A program made the translations under genes and the position numbers. Under the pieces are notes generated by a model. It worked only from the letters and a program-made list of their open reading frames with translations. It was not told the DNA's origin and made no database searches. A stretch of 43,910 nt of DNA, taken from assembly GCA_937934745.1 (NCBI GenBank), contig CALGZC010000062.1, forward strand, positions 1 through 43,910. The letters are read 5' to 3'. Source of the stretch: an uncultured Blastocatellia bacterium (GTDB taxonomy: Bacteria; Acidobacteriota; Blastocatellia; Chloracidobacteriales; Chloracidobacteriaceae). Numbering within the stretch: the first letter of the stretch is position 1; each line of letters opens with the position of its first letter. Below, in pieces: positions 17,723 to 26,195 of this stretch.

Positions 17723-17775
17723 GCCCGGCCGCACCGCTGGCTTTCACCCTCTGCCTTGCACCCTCTTTCCTGAGG

Positions 17776-19893
17776 CTATGCCTTTTGGAGGGGTGTACGC
17801 AGCGGCTCAACATCCACTAACACATCATAAAATGTGGCTCCTGCACCAAGGTCGGTCAGCGCCTGTCCGGTGACGGCGTTGACGTTCCGCCCATCGGGAC
17901 TCAGCTTGGCCCACCAAATCCCGGGAGCGTAGGCGACCCCTCTCCGAATCCGGTCTGAAACCTGTGCGCGCACACAAAATGCCCCGCGATCATTGAAGAC
18001 CCGCACCAGACAGCCGTCTGTAATGGCGCGCGGCGCAGCATCGGCCGGATGCAGCACGACCAGGGGTTCTTTCTCAACCCGACGGAGTGAATCCTGGTTG
18101 ACAAAGGTGGAGTTGAGAAAGTTGTGCGCCGGCGGCGAAATCAGCGCCAGTGGGTAGCGCGCTGCCAGCGCCTGATTGCTCAGGACGTTCTCGCGCGGGG
18201 GGATGTAGGTCGGGAGTGGATCAATGCCCTGCCGCGCCAGTGTTTCAGAGTAAAATTCACATTTGCCGGAGGGAGTGAAAAATCCACCTTCGGCAAACGG
18301 GGCAAACGGCGTTGGAACATTCAGTCGGACGTACCCCTCTGCCCGCAGTCGCTCAAAGGTGATGCCTTCCATCCACGGATGACGCACGTCGAGGATAGCT
18401 CGAATCAAGTCCTCGTCGCTTGCCTGCAACTCCGGGTCGGTGTAGCCCATGGCCTGGGCCAGCTGCCGGAACACTTCAGAGTTTGACCTGGACTCACCGA
18501 GCGGCGGAATGGCCGGTTCGTTGAACATCAGCGAGAGATGGCCGTAGGGCTTGACGACATCCATGTGCTCAAGCTGCGTCGTCGCAGGCAGCACAATGTC
18601 GGCGTAGTCGGTTGTGTCGGTCAAAAACTGCTCGTGGACCACCGTGAATAGGTCCTCACGCCGTAACCCGGCCAGAACCTGACACTGATCGGGCGCAATC
18701 GCCGCCGGATTGGAGTTGTAGACGTACAGCGCCATCACCGGAGGGTCAAGCCCGGCCGGGCGACCTTGTTCATCTCGGTTGGTCAGCGCCTCACCGAGCC
18801 GCGTCATGTTGATCGTGCGGGTGCCGGGCGGAATCCAGTCCGGGCGCTCAAGGGCTGCGTAGTTGAGTGGGAAGGTTCCCGAAGTTGAGAGCAAAATACC
18901 ACCCGCTGGATGCCGCCAGGCCCCGACCAACGCCGGCAGGCAGGCAATCGTGCGCACCGCCATGCCGCCTCCGGCATGCCGCTGCAAACCGTAGTTAATG
19001 CGAATCGCAGCCGGTTGCGTCTGCGCATACATGCGCGCCAAACGAACAATCGTCTCGACATCGAGGCCGACTACGGGTGCAACTTCGGCCGGTGGATAGG
19101 CTTGCAGCCGCTCCCGCAGTGCCTCAAAACCAAGGGTGTAGCGCGCAACATAATCACTGTCGTACAGGCCTTCATCCACGATGACACGCATCAGGCCCAG
19201 TGCTAACGCCGCGTCGGTTCCCGGTATCACCGCCAGATGTTCGTCCGAAGCCGCAGCCGTCCGCGTACGATAGGGGTCAATTGTAATGACGCGTGCGCCG
19301 CGCCTTTTGGCTTCCAAGATATAGCGCCAAAGATGCACGTTCGAGGTGACCGGATTACTACCCCAGATCAGAATCAACTTCGCTTCGGCAAAGTGACGCG
19401 CTTCAATGCCAATGCTTGCGCCGATAGTCGCCTTGTAACCCGCAGCACCTGCCGTCGCACAGATTGTTCGGGCAAGTAGGGACGCCCCCATGCGATGGAA
19501 AAACCGCCGGTCCAGGCCCTGCCCCTGCACCAGGCCCATCGTCCCGGCATAACTGTACGGCAGAATGCACTGGGGGCCGTACTTGGCAATCAACGCTTTC
19601 CACCGGTCGGCGATCTCGGCTATGGCTTCGTCCCAGCTAATTCGGGCAAAGCGCCCTGCGCCTTTTTCCCCAACACGGCGCATAGGGTATTGAAGGCGCT
19701 TGGGGTCATAAACCCGTTCGAGATACTTTGAAACCTTCGCGCATAGAAAACCTGCCGTGTCCATGTGGCCGGCATCTCCCTCAACCTTGATAGCGCGCCG
19801 GTTGGGACCGGCGCCATCCACGGTGACGGCAATGGCGCAGGTGTCCGGGCAGTCATGGGGACAGGCAGCGTGAACGACTTCTAAGGCGGGCAT
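17776..19893 (-). CDS. Molybdopterin-dependent oxidoreductase, DMSO reductase family
   Basis: Large catalytic subunit of the bis-molybdopterin guanine dinucleotide family, 705 aa. An N-terminal [4Fe-4S] site is formed by C11, C15, C19 and C51 (CPHDCPDTC, FLCAK). Further family segments are WDEAIAEIADRWKALI, LIWGSNPVTSNVH, the molybdopterin-binding VITIDPYRTRTA, and a C-terminal dinucleotide-binding domain (LINPP-like region LALISPPAHNFLNSTF, then RVFNDRG). By alignment with formate dehydrogenase and nitrate reductase, Cys145 (RTICATAG) is the likely molybdenum ligand. There is no Tat signal, so it should be cytosolic, and no electron-transfer or membrane subunit is adjacent. The substrate is unknown. 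It is divergent from the TatT-like gene across 120 bases. Confidence 0.9.
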   Translation of the reverse strand: MPALEVVHAACPHDCPDTCAIAVTVDGAGPNRRAIKVEGDAGHMDTAGFLCAKVSKYLERVYDPKRLQYPMRRVGEKGAGRFARISWDEAIAEIADRWKALIAKYGPQCILPYSYAGTMGLVQGQGLDRRFFHRMGASLLARTICATAGAAGYKATIGASIGIEARHFAEAKLILIWGSNPVTSNVHLWRYILEAKRRGARVITIDPYRTRTAAASDEHLAVIPGTDAALALGLMRVIVDEGLYDSDYVARYTLGFEALRERLQAYPPAEVAPVVGLDVETIVRLARMYAQTQPAAIRINYGLQRHAGGGMAVRTIACLPALVGAWRHPAGGILLSTSGTFPLNYAALERPDWIPPGTRTINMTRLGEALTNRDEQGRPAGLDPPVMALYVYNSNPAAIAPDQCQVLAGLRREDLFTVVHEQFLTDTTDYADIVLPATTQLEHMDVVKPYGHLSLMFNEPAIPPLGESRSNSEVFRQLAQAMGYTDPELQASDEDLIRAILDVRHPWMEGITFERLRAEGYVRLNVPTPFAPFAEGGFFTPSGKCEFYSETLARQGIDPLPTYIPPRENVLSNQALAARYPLALISPPAHNFLNSTFVNQDSLRRVEKEPLVVLHPADAAPRAITDGCLVRVFNDRGAFCVRAQVSDRIRRGVAYAPGIWWAKLSPDGRNVNAVTGQALTDLGAGATFYDVLVDVEPLRTPLQKA

Positions 19894-20013
19894 GGCAAGA
19901 CCTCATCCGGTCATCGGGGGGCCTTCCGATACGAAGCTGCGGCCCCACACAGCAACCTTTTGCTATAGTGCAAGTATATTCTCTCGACAACTCGCCTTCA
20001 CGCTCAAGCCGCC

Positions 20014-20700
20014 ATGAAGCATAAAGCCGTCTTTACCAAAGTCCGCAAACTCATCAATGAACGTGAACTGGCCGACGACCATCTCGATCAAGCCGAGGAC
20101 GCCTTGACTGCCCTCCTGGAAACAGATCGCCGGTGCGACTGGGCCTATGGTCTGCTGGCGGAAATTCAGTACTGGCGCGGTGAATTGGCTGCACCCAAGG
20201 ACAAGCTCGCCTTGTTTGAACAGGGCGTCGAGTACGGTGAAGAAGCTGTTGCCATTAACGAGAACTCGCTGGAAGGCAACTTCTGGCTGGCCGTCAACTA
20301 TGGCATGTACGGCAATGAAAAGGGTATTCTAAAGAGTCTGTCGCTTATCAAGCCGATTCAGCGGTGCGCCGAGCGTGTCATTCAAATTGATGAGTCCTAT
20401 TTTTACGGCGGCCCGTGGCGGGTCTTAGGGCGCGTCTATGACAAAGTTCCCGGTTGGCCGATCTCCATTGGCGACAAGCGTAAAGCGTTGGAGTGCTTTG
20501 AAGCAGCGCTGGAGTTCGGGCCGAAGTTTTACCTCAACCACCTCTACATGGCGGAATGCTGCTTGTCCATTGGAGACAAGAAAAAGGCCAAGCATCACCT
20601 TCAATGGTTGGTGGATGCGCCGCTATCCAAACACCACGAACGCGAGGACGAAGGCTATAAACGCGAGGCCCGTGCATTACTGAAGAAGCTGGGCGACTGA
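20014..20700 (+). CDS. TatT-like repeat protein (TRAP transporter T-component family)
   Basis: Helical repeat protein of 228 aa. The pattern GGPWRVLGRVYDKVPGWP, followed by KALECFEAALEFGP and YLNHLYMAECCLSIGDKKKA, is characteristic of TatT, the trimeric T component described with some TRAP transporters. Canonical TatT is an exported lipoprotein; this one has no signal peptide or lipobox, starts MKHKAVFTKVRKL, and should be cytosolic. No TRAP permease or solute-binding protein is nearby. A partner role is therefore likelier than transport. The gene is convergent with the first PATAN regulator, with 13 bases between stops. Upstream, TATAGT (19964-19969) and TATATT (19975-19980) could be -10 elements, but no good -35 is visible. 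Confidence 0.75.
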   Translation: MKHKAVFTKVRKLINERELADDHLDQAEDALTALLETDRRCDWAYGLLAEIQYWRGELAAPKDKLALFEQGVEYGEEAVAINENSLEGNFWLAVNYGMYGNEKGILKSLSLIKPIQRCAERVIQIDESYFYGGPWRVLGRVYDKVPGWPISIGDKRKALECFEAALEFGPKFYLNHLYMAECCLSIGDKKKAKHHLQWLVDAPLSKHHEREDEGYKREARALLKKLGD

Positions 20701-20713
20701 GTGAGGCTTGACA

Positions 20714-22237
20714 CTACAGGTCAATGACCGTTCCCGGTACCAGTAGTTTTTGCGCAATCAGTTCCTGCACCAGCAACAGCGTCTCTAGGTCGCCCCGCAG
20801 TTCCTGACAACATTGATCGAGGGTGCGCGTCCCATCAAAGAGCCGGCGAACTTGCTCAAGGTTGGCGGCAAACTCCCCGGCCTGCGTGATCTGCTCGGCA
20901 ATTTCTGGGGCGCGCTCAAAGCCATCCCCGCAGATGAAGGTCTGCGTCCGGTCGGGCAGTTCGGCAATAATGTGTTCGACTTCATCAAAACGCCGAAATG
21001 CCTCCATCAGCAACTGCTGAGGGTTGAGCTTGACGGCTGCCTCCCGGGTCACCGGCACCGAGTGGAACGTAAAAGTTCCACTGACCCAGCCCACCAACCG
21101 GAAGAACGCCTGCTCGGCCCGCGCCGTGCCGTATTCCACATCAACAATACTGCCTTCCCGAAAGTAAAGCTTGGCTTTTTCGTCCTGCTGGGTCAGCAAT
21201 AACAAGCCCGTCCGACGACCTGTTTCAAGCATTTGAACGATTTCCGCCAAGCTGACCTGTGCCAGCTTGCCCTGCAAGTCCACCGGCGGACGGATACGCT
21301 TCAGCAAGCGCTTGACACGGTGGCGGATTTCCATCGGGCGAAAGGGTTTTGACCAATAATCCTCAACGCCCATTTCAAAGGCAGCCATCCGCTCGGCTTC
21401 ACTATCTGCCGAAGACAAACAGACAAAGGGCACGTGCGCCTGGTCCGGCTGTGCGCGCAGCCACTCAAACAACTGGCTTCCATCCATCTCCGGCATGTTG
21501 AGGTCGCTAATGATGAGCGACGGCTGGTGAGCCTTAATCAACTCACAGGCAACGCGGCCGTTCGGTGCCGACAGTACAGGCGTCCCCAGTCCGCGCAGGC
21601 TGTTTTCAAGCACTGCCAAAATCCCCGGCTCATCATCCACAATGAGCACGGTTAGTTCGGGAAAGTATTCTTCGGGATCACGCACAGCCGCCTGTTTACG
21701 TTGCCAGGTTCCGCGCACCCCCCCAACCGTTGTTACATTATCCGCCTCAAGGCCGGCCAACAACTTCAGTTCACGCCGGTACAGAATGTCTTTCGGTCCG
21801 AGCTCGGGTAGCAGGTTCACAAAGTCTGCCACGCGAGCCTGGTCGCCGAGTTCCATCAAGTATTCGACAATCTGCTTGGCACGCCCGAAGGCATCGTCGA
21901 ACCGTCGCAGGCGTAGGTTGGTGTCAAACAATCTGCGCCAGATGTCAAGCCGCGTTTCCCCGGCGGACAACCGCTCGGCTTTGCGAAAGTACATCATGGC
22001 TTGCTCGAAATCCTGCCGTTCAAGGTAGATTGCCCCCGTACGCATCAAAACCTCGCAGGCTTTTTGGGGTTCGCCGCGTTCCTGATACAACACACCCAGT
22101 TCCCGGAGTGCAGACAGGTTGCGTGCATCGCGCACCAGTTCGCGTTCGTGGCGCTCAATCGCGCTGTTGAGTTTGGCGTTATCCAGCGCATCGGCGACTC
22201 GTGCGCGGGCGCTGAGAATGCGATCAAACAAACCCAT
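20714..22237 (-). CDS. TPR-receiver-PATAN response regulator, copy 1
   Basis: A 507 aa regulator with three parts. Residues about 25-165 form tetratricopeptide-like helices (LSALRELGVLYQERGEPQKA, EQAMMYFRKAERL). Residues about 196-315 are a CheY-type receiver with the acidic pair in LIVDDEP, the phosphoacceptor Asp245 (ISDLNMPEMDG) and Lys297 (WSKPF). Residues about 320-440 match PATAN (DUF4388: GKLAQVSLAEIVQMLETGRRTG, KLYFREGSIVDVEYG). The helical C-terminus resembles the extensions common after PATAN. There is no DNA-binding domain, so the output is probably protein-protein. The ATG at 22237 has GAGG five bases upstream, and MGLFD matches the paralogue. It lies 357 bases downstream of copy 2 on the same strand. 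Confidence 0.9.
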   Translation of the reverse strand: MGLFDRILSARARVADALDNAKLNSAIERHERELVRDARNLSALRELGVLYQERGEPQKACEVLMRTGAIYLERQDFEQAMMYFRKAERLSAGETRLDIWRRLFDTNLRLRRFDDAFGRAKQIVEYLMELGDQARVADFVNLLPELGPKDILYRRELKLLAGLEADNVTTVGGVRGTWQRKQAAVRDPEEYFPELTVLIVDDEPGILAVLENSLRGLGTPVLSAPNGRVACELIKAHQPSLIISDLNMPEMDGSQLFEWLRAQPDQAHVPFVCLSSADSEAERMAAFEMGVEDYWSKPFRPMEIRHRVKRLLKRIRPPVDLQGKLAQVSLAEIVQMLETGRRTGLLLLTQQDEKAKLYFREGSIVDVEYGTARAEQAFFRLVGWVSGTFTFHSVPVTREAAVKLNPQQLLMEAFRRFDEVEHIIAELPDRTQTFICGDGFERAPEIAEQITQAGEFAANLEQVRRLFDGTRTLDQCCQELRGDLETLLLVQELIAQKLLVPGTVIDL

Positions 22238-22594
22238 AGCAACCTCGCTGTGCTGCTCACTGACTTGGGGACGGATCGCCGGCAAGCGACGGATTATCGT
22301 CCACGAGAAGCCTTGTCTCTTCCGGGCAGAACCTACTCACGTGCAGCACATCATGCCTCAACCGCACATCGGATGCCTAGTGTCACACTCTATCGCACCG
22401 ACAGTGCCAAATCTCAGGTCCGCGCCTTGAAGCCGTTGGGTCGGTCACAAAGCACAGCCACGGGAAACAAAATACCGGGGTCGTGGCGGCCGGTTTTGCA
22501 AAGACCGCCCGGAAATCACGGGGCAATGACGGCGCGCTTCCCGAAGTATCCCTGCCTCAGAGGTTGTGCCGCCCCGGTGTGGGTAGCCAGACCC
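22238..22594. other. Intergenic gap between the two PATAN regulator genes
   Basis: These 357 bases separate two same-strand paralogues. I see no protein-like frame that is not a shadow of the genes on either side, and no clear terminator. The gap is long enough to carry a separate promoter for copy 1, but I could not pick one out with confidence. Confidence 0.5.
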
Positions 22595-24109
22595 CTATAT
22601 TTTTTTCGGTGTGAGGAGCTTGTGGTCGAGCAGTGCGCGCACCAAAAGCAGCGTCTCCAGATCATCGCGCAACGCCTGACAGCACGCTTCCAAGGTCCGC
22701 GTCCCATCAAAGAGCCGCCGGATGGTTTCGAGGTTGGGAGCAAATTCCCCACCCTGCGCCATCTGTTCGGCAACTTCCGGAGCTTCGGCAAAGTCCGGTT
22801 TGCACACGAACACCTCTTGCCGCCAGGGCAGGCTGTTCAGAATTCGTTCAACCTCATCAAACCGTCGGAAGGCTTCCATTAACAACTGCTGTGGCGAGAG
22901 TTGAATGACCCGCTCGCGCAGCATTGGCATCGTACAGAAGGCGAAATCGCCGTTTGTCCAGCCGACCAAGCGGAAAACCGCTCGTTCGGCAGATAAGTCA
23001 CCGCACTCGGCGTTGAGAATCATCCCCTCCCGAAAGTACAAGTAAGCCTGTTCGCCACCGGACTCAATGGTTAGCATGCCCGTCCGACGGCCGGACTCCA
23101 AGATTTGAATAATTTCCGCCAAGTTGACCTGGGACAACTTCCCCTGAAAATCCACAGGACGCCGAATCCGGCGCAGAAGATGTTTGACCCGGTAGCGAAT
23201 CTCTGTTGGATGAAAGGGCTTTGTCCAGTAATCCTCAACGCCCATCTCAAAGGCGGCGACCCGCTCAGCTTCCGATCCGATGGCAGAAAGACACACAAAG
23301 GGCACGCGCGCATACTCCGGCTGTGACTTCACCCACTCAAAAAATTGGCTCCCATCCATGCCCGGCATGGCCAGATCGCTAATGATGAGCGAAGGTGTGT
23401 AACGCTTGACCTTTTCACAGGCCAGATGGCCATTTCCGGCCGTTACGATACGCGCACCAAGCGTCCGCAGAGAGGTCTCAAGCAGCTCCAAAATCTGTGG
23501 TTCATCATCCACGATCAGAATCGTCTGCCCTGGAAAATACTCATCGGCGCTGCGCAAATGTCCAGACGCCCGGCGCCACGTCCCGGCAGACAGACCGTTG
23601 CCGAGACTTTGCCGTTGGGTGACACCGGCTAAGCTTTCTAAAATCTGGCGGTACTCGGCGTCCTTGGGGCCTAGGTCGGGGAGCGCGGCGAGAAAGTTGC
23701 TCACGCGCTTCAGATTACCACGCTCAACCAACGCTTCTACAATCTGCTTGGCGCGCTCAAACGCCTCATCGTTGCGGCGTAGCTTGTAACTGAGATGAAA
23801 TAGCTTGTGCCAGAGGTCGAGACGGAAATCGCCAGAAGCAAGCCGTTCTGCCTTCCGGTAGTTCAGCAAGGCTTGCTCCGCATCGCCGCGTTCGGCTGCG
23901 TATTCACCTGCCCGGTAGAAGACATCACAAGCTTTTTGATTTTGTCCTTGCTCCTGATATAACCGTCCAAGTTCCTGAAGTGTAGGAAGGTGTTTGGGAT
24001 CAGACTGGAGAATTTTTTCACACTGCTCAATCGCCACTGCCAGCACCGTGGCGTCTTGGACAGTCGCCATTTGGCCGCGTGCGTTTCGGATGTCATCAAA
24101 CAATCCCAT
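22595..24109 (-). CDS. TPR-receiver-PATAN response regulator, copy 2
   Basis: Paralogue of the preceding regulator, 504 aa, with the same architecture and colinear key residues. The N-terminal helical repeats include PTLQELGRLYQEQGQNQKA. The receiver has LIVDDEP, Asp245 (ISDLAMPGMDG) and Lys297 (WTKPF). The PATAN domain starts near GKLSQVNLAEIIQILESGRR, with AYLYFREGMILNAECG. The C-terminal part ends in the shared signature RRLFDGTRTLEACCQALRDD. The ATG at 24109 is chosen because MGLFD aligns with copy 1; an open frame continues upstream to 24322 but is not protein-like. It lies 98 bases downstream of the pseudokinase gene, so the three may be coexpressed. No cognate histidine kinase is adjacent. 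Confidence 0.9.
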   Translation of the reverse strand: MGLFDDIRNARGQMATVQDATVLAVAIEQCEKILQSDPKHLPTLQELGRLYQEQGQNQKACDVFYRAGEYAAERGDAEQALLNYRKAERLASGDFRLDLWHKLFHLSYKLRRNDEAFERAKQIVEALVERGNLKRVSNFLAALPDLGPKDAEYRQILESLAGVTQRQSLGNGLSAGTWRRASGHLRSADEYFPGQTILIVDDEPQILELLETSLRTLGARIVTAGNGHLACEKVKRYTPSLIISDLAMPGMDGSQFFEWVKSQPEYARVPFVCLSAIGSEAERVAAFEMGVEDYWTKPFHPTEIRYRVKHLLRRIRRPVDFQGKLSQVNLAEIIQILESGRRTGMLTIESGGEQAYLYFREGMILNAECGDLSAERAVFRLVGWTNGDFAFCTMPMLRERVIQLSPQQLLMEAFRRFDEVERILNSLPWRQEVFVCKPDFAEAPEVAEQMAQGGEFAPNLETIRRLFDGTRTLEACCQALRDDLETLLLVRALLDHKLLTPKKI

Positions 24110-24207
24110 GGCGTTGATACCGCAGTTTTGCAGATTCAGTCGTCGCCCACTTATCCCAACACCGACAGGCGCACTGCCTGACTTCGCTTGACCTCTCCGA
24201 GGCGCGG

Positions 24208-25914
24208 TTAGCGTTTGGCGCGCACCACGCGAAAACCACCGTTGAACCAATAGTTCAAGGTTGGGTCGAAGCGAAAGCGCGCCGTTGGGCGGCAAGGCAC
24301 TGTACTGAAGTACCATGAACAACCGCGCAAAACCTTATGTGTTCCGCGTGGTAGGCCTTTCGGGTTGGTTTGTGGTTCGGAGGGATAGGGTCCATACCAA
24401 TCCGCACACCACTCCCAGACATTCCCCATCAAGTCATAAATCCCCAGCTCATTCGGCGGACTTGTCCCGACTTCATGCGGCGCACCGCCGCTGTTGTAAC
24501 TATCCCATCCAATCGGGCTGTTGCGGGCGACATATTCCCACTCGGCCTCGGTCGGCAGGCGGTACAGGTCACCGGTGCGCTCGCTGAGCCAGATACAGTA
24601 CGCGTTGGCGTCGTCCCAACTGACGCGCACTACCGGATGGTTTGGGTAATCCAGGAAATAGTTCCGCAATCTGGCAAAATTTGGCTCTTCAGGATAGGGA
24701 CGGCGTGTCGCGTCGCAGAACGCTTTGTACTGTGCGTTGGTGACTTCGTACTTACCGATTTCAAAGTCAGAAAGCGTCACGCGCCGCACCGGTTGTTCGT
24801 CCGGCTGGCCGTCCAGACTCCCCATCTCGAAGGTCCCTCCTTTGACAGCGACGAGGGGTGGAAAAAGTGCTGCGTTGTCTGCCGGCGGGCTGAGTGGCGT
24901 CAGCTTAGGACGACTCGCCGTGGCCGACTCCTGGCGCAGTGCCTCAATGTTCGGCCGGCTTGCCGTGCTCTGTCCCCCGCCGAGCAGAAACTTGGTTGCA
25001 AGGCGGTACGTTGCCAAACTGACAACCAGGAGCAGCAAACTGCTCATCCCGGCCAGAAAGATTCTAAACCCCTTCCCGGTGGGTTTTTCCCCGGTGCCGC
25101 TCAGGTCGGCAAAAGCCTGCGCCAGACCGTCAATGAAGCCGGTTGGCGCAGTTGGTTCAGGCGGCGGCGCAGCCCGTTTGAGCGCGGCTTCGTTGACAAC
25201 GAAACCGGTGCGTTCGGAGATCACCGGCAGCGTCCGCCGCGCTGCGGTCGCCCGCGTTTCACGTCGGACCGGCGCTGCCCCGGTTGTCTCGGCCGGCGTC
25301 GCAGGTTCAGTGGCGGCCACTGGCGCCGAAAGGAAAGGCAGCGCAACCGGTTCAGAGGGCGCTTCCAGGAGCGCCAACAAATCACTCACTCGCTTCGCCC
25401 GGCTTTGTTCGTCGCGGGCGGTAGCCAGCGCAATCAGGCGTGCGATCTCGACCGACACGGACGGACGGACGGCACGCGGATCCGGCACAGGTGGTAGTTC
25501 GGCGGCGTCATCAAAATCCGTGCGAAAATTGTAGGTCGAGCGGTGTTCCGGTGCCGGTCGCCCCGTAGCCAGTTGATAGAGCAAAACGCCCAACCGGTGA
25601 ATGTCCTGCCGAATGCCCTGTGCAACTTCCTCCGGCGTCGGCGACTTCGCCGCCAACCGTGACTGCGGGATACCACAATCGAGAACGCGGGGCGGCCGGT
25701 CGGCACTGAGGATGATGTTTTCCACGCGCAGCTCACGGCCGTAAAAGGCGCATTGGTCATGCATGCCGCCGACAATCCGCACGATCCCTAAAAACAATTC
25801 CAGGGCTTCTTCGTTCGGTAACGGTGCGCCGTAAGCTTTGAGGTAGTCACCTAGGTTTCGGTTCATGGCCGCAGTCTCAAGCGTGTCCGGCGGGGGATCA
25901 AGTGCAGTCGGCAT
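24208..25914 (-). CDS. N-lobe-less pseudokinase fused to FGE-sulfatase-like domain
   Basis: A 568 aa protein with three parts. Residues about 17-190 read like the C-lobe of a Hanks-type Ser/Thr kinase, but the N-lobe with its glycine loop and ATP-binding Lys is absent. The HRD-x-K-x-x-N site reads GRELRVEN and DFG reads DCG, so phosphotransfer is unlikely. A low-complexity Ala/Pro/Thr linker leads to one transmembrane helix (about 284-304, FLAGMSSLLLLVVSLATY). Residues about 352-568 are a formylglycine-generating enzyme-like domain (GGTFEMGS, YEVTNAQYKAFC, RLPTEAEWEYVAR, DLMGNVWEWCADWYG, GGFRVVRA). At the FGE active-site segment, RGCSWYFSTVPC, only the second catalytic cysteine appears conserved, so it may be a binding domain. 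An in-frame GTG at 25926 is a less likely start. It lies upstream of the PATAN regulators. Confidence 0.85.
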   Translation of the reverse strand: MPTALDPPPDTLETAAMNRNLGDYLKAYGAPLPNEEALELFLGIVRIVGGMHDQCAFYGRELRVENIILSADRPPRVLDCGIPQSRLAAKSPTPEEVAQGIRQDIHRLGVLLYQLATGRPAPEHRSTYNFRTDFDDAAELPPVPDPRAVRPSVSVEIARLIALATARDEQSRAKRVSDLLALLEAPSEPVALPFLSAPVAATEPATPAETTGAAPVRRETRATAARRTLPVISERTGFVVNEAALKRAAPPPEPTAPTGFIDGLAQAFADLSGTGEKPTGKGFRIFLAGMSSLLLLVVSLATYRLATKFLLGGGQSTASRPNIEALRQESATASRPKLTPLSPPADNAALFPPLVAVKGGTFEMGSLDGQPDEQPVRRVTLSDFEIGKYEVTNAQYKAFCDATRRPYPEEPNFARLRNYFLDYPNHPVVRVSWDDANAYCIWLSERTGDLYRLPTEAEWEYVARNSPIGWDSYNSGGAPHEVGTSPPNELGIYDLMGNVWEWCADWYGPYPSEPQTNPKGLPRGTHKVLRGCSWYFSTVPCRPTARFRFDPTLNYWFNGGFRVVRAKR

Positions 25915-26195
25915 GGAGCAGCTCACCGTTGGAAAAAACTTTGGGGCAGATGTAATTCAAGTCTACGTTTCTGGCAAAACGTACTCAAGCCTATAATCAG
26001 CCCCTGCCGGCAGGAGAGTGCCAACTGACAGACGCGGTAGGCATTGCCTCCATACAGGGGGGGCGGTGTGCTTGCCACCCAACGCTTGTGGTGAAAAAAG
26101 AACGGTGGAAAAAGCATACGGTGTCGCTGGCCGGCAAGAGACCGTTCCGCGCGCTGCATGGCAGAGAAGTGCGCCACGTTTCCCTCCGGTCGGCC

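Noticed and set aside
24370-25497. 375-codon open frame on the plus strand, antisense to the pseudokinase-FGE gene
   Set aside because: The opposite strand carries clear domain motifs. The antisense product is Arg/Gly/Cys rich with no recognisable motif, as expected in GC-rich DNA with few stop codons.
25927-26195. Candidate small gene or promoter, including a plus-strand TATAAT near 25993
   Set aside because: No plausible plus-strand gene follows the TATAAT, and the short frames there overlap the SurA-like gene in antisense.
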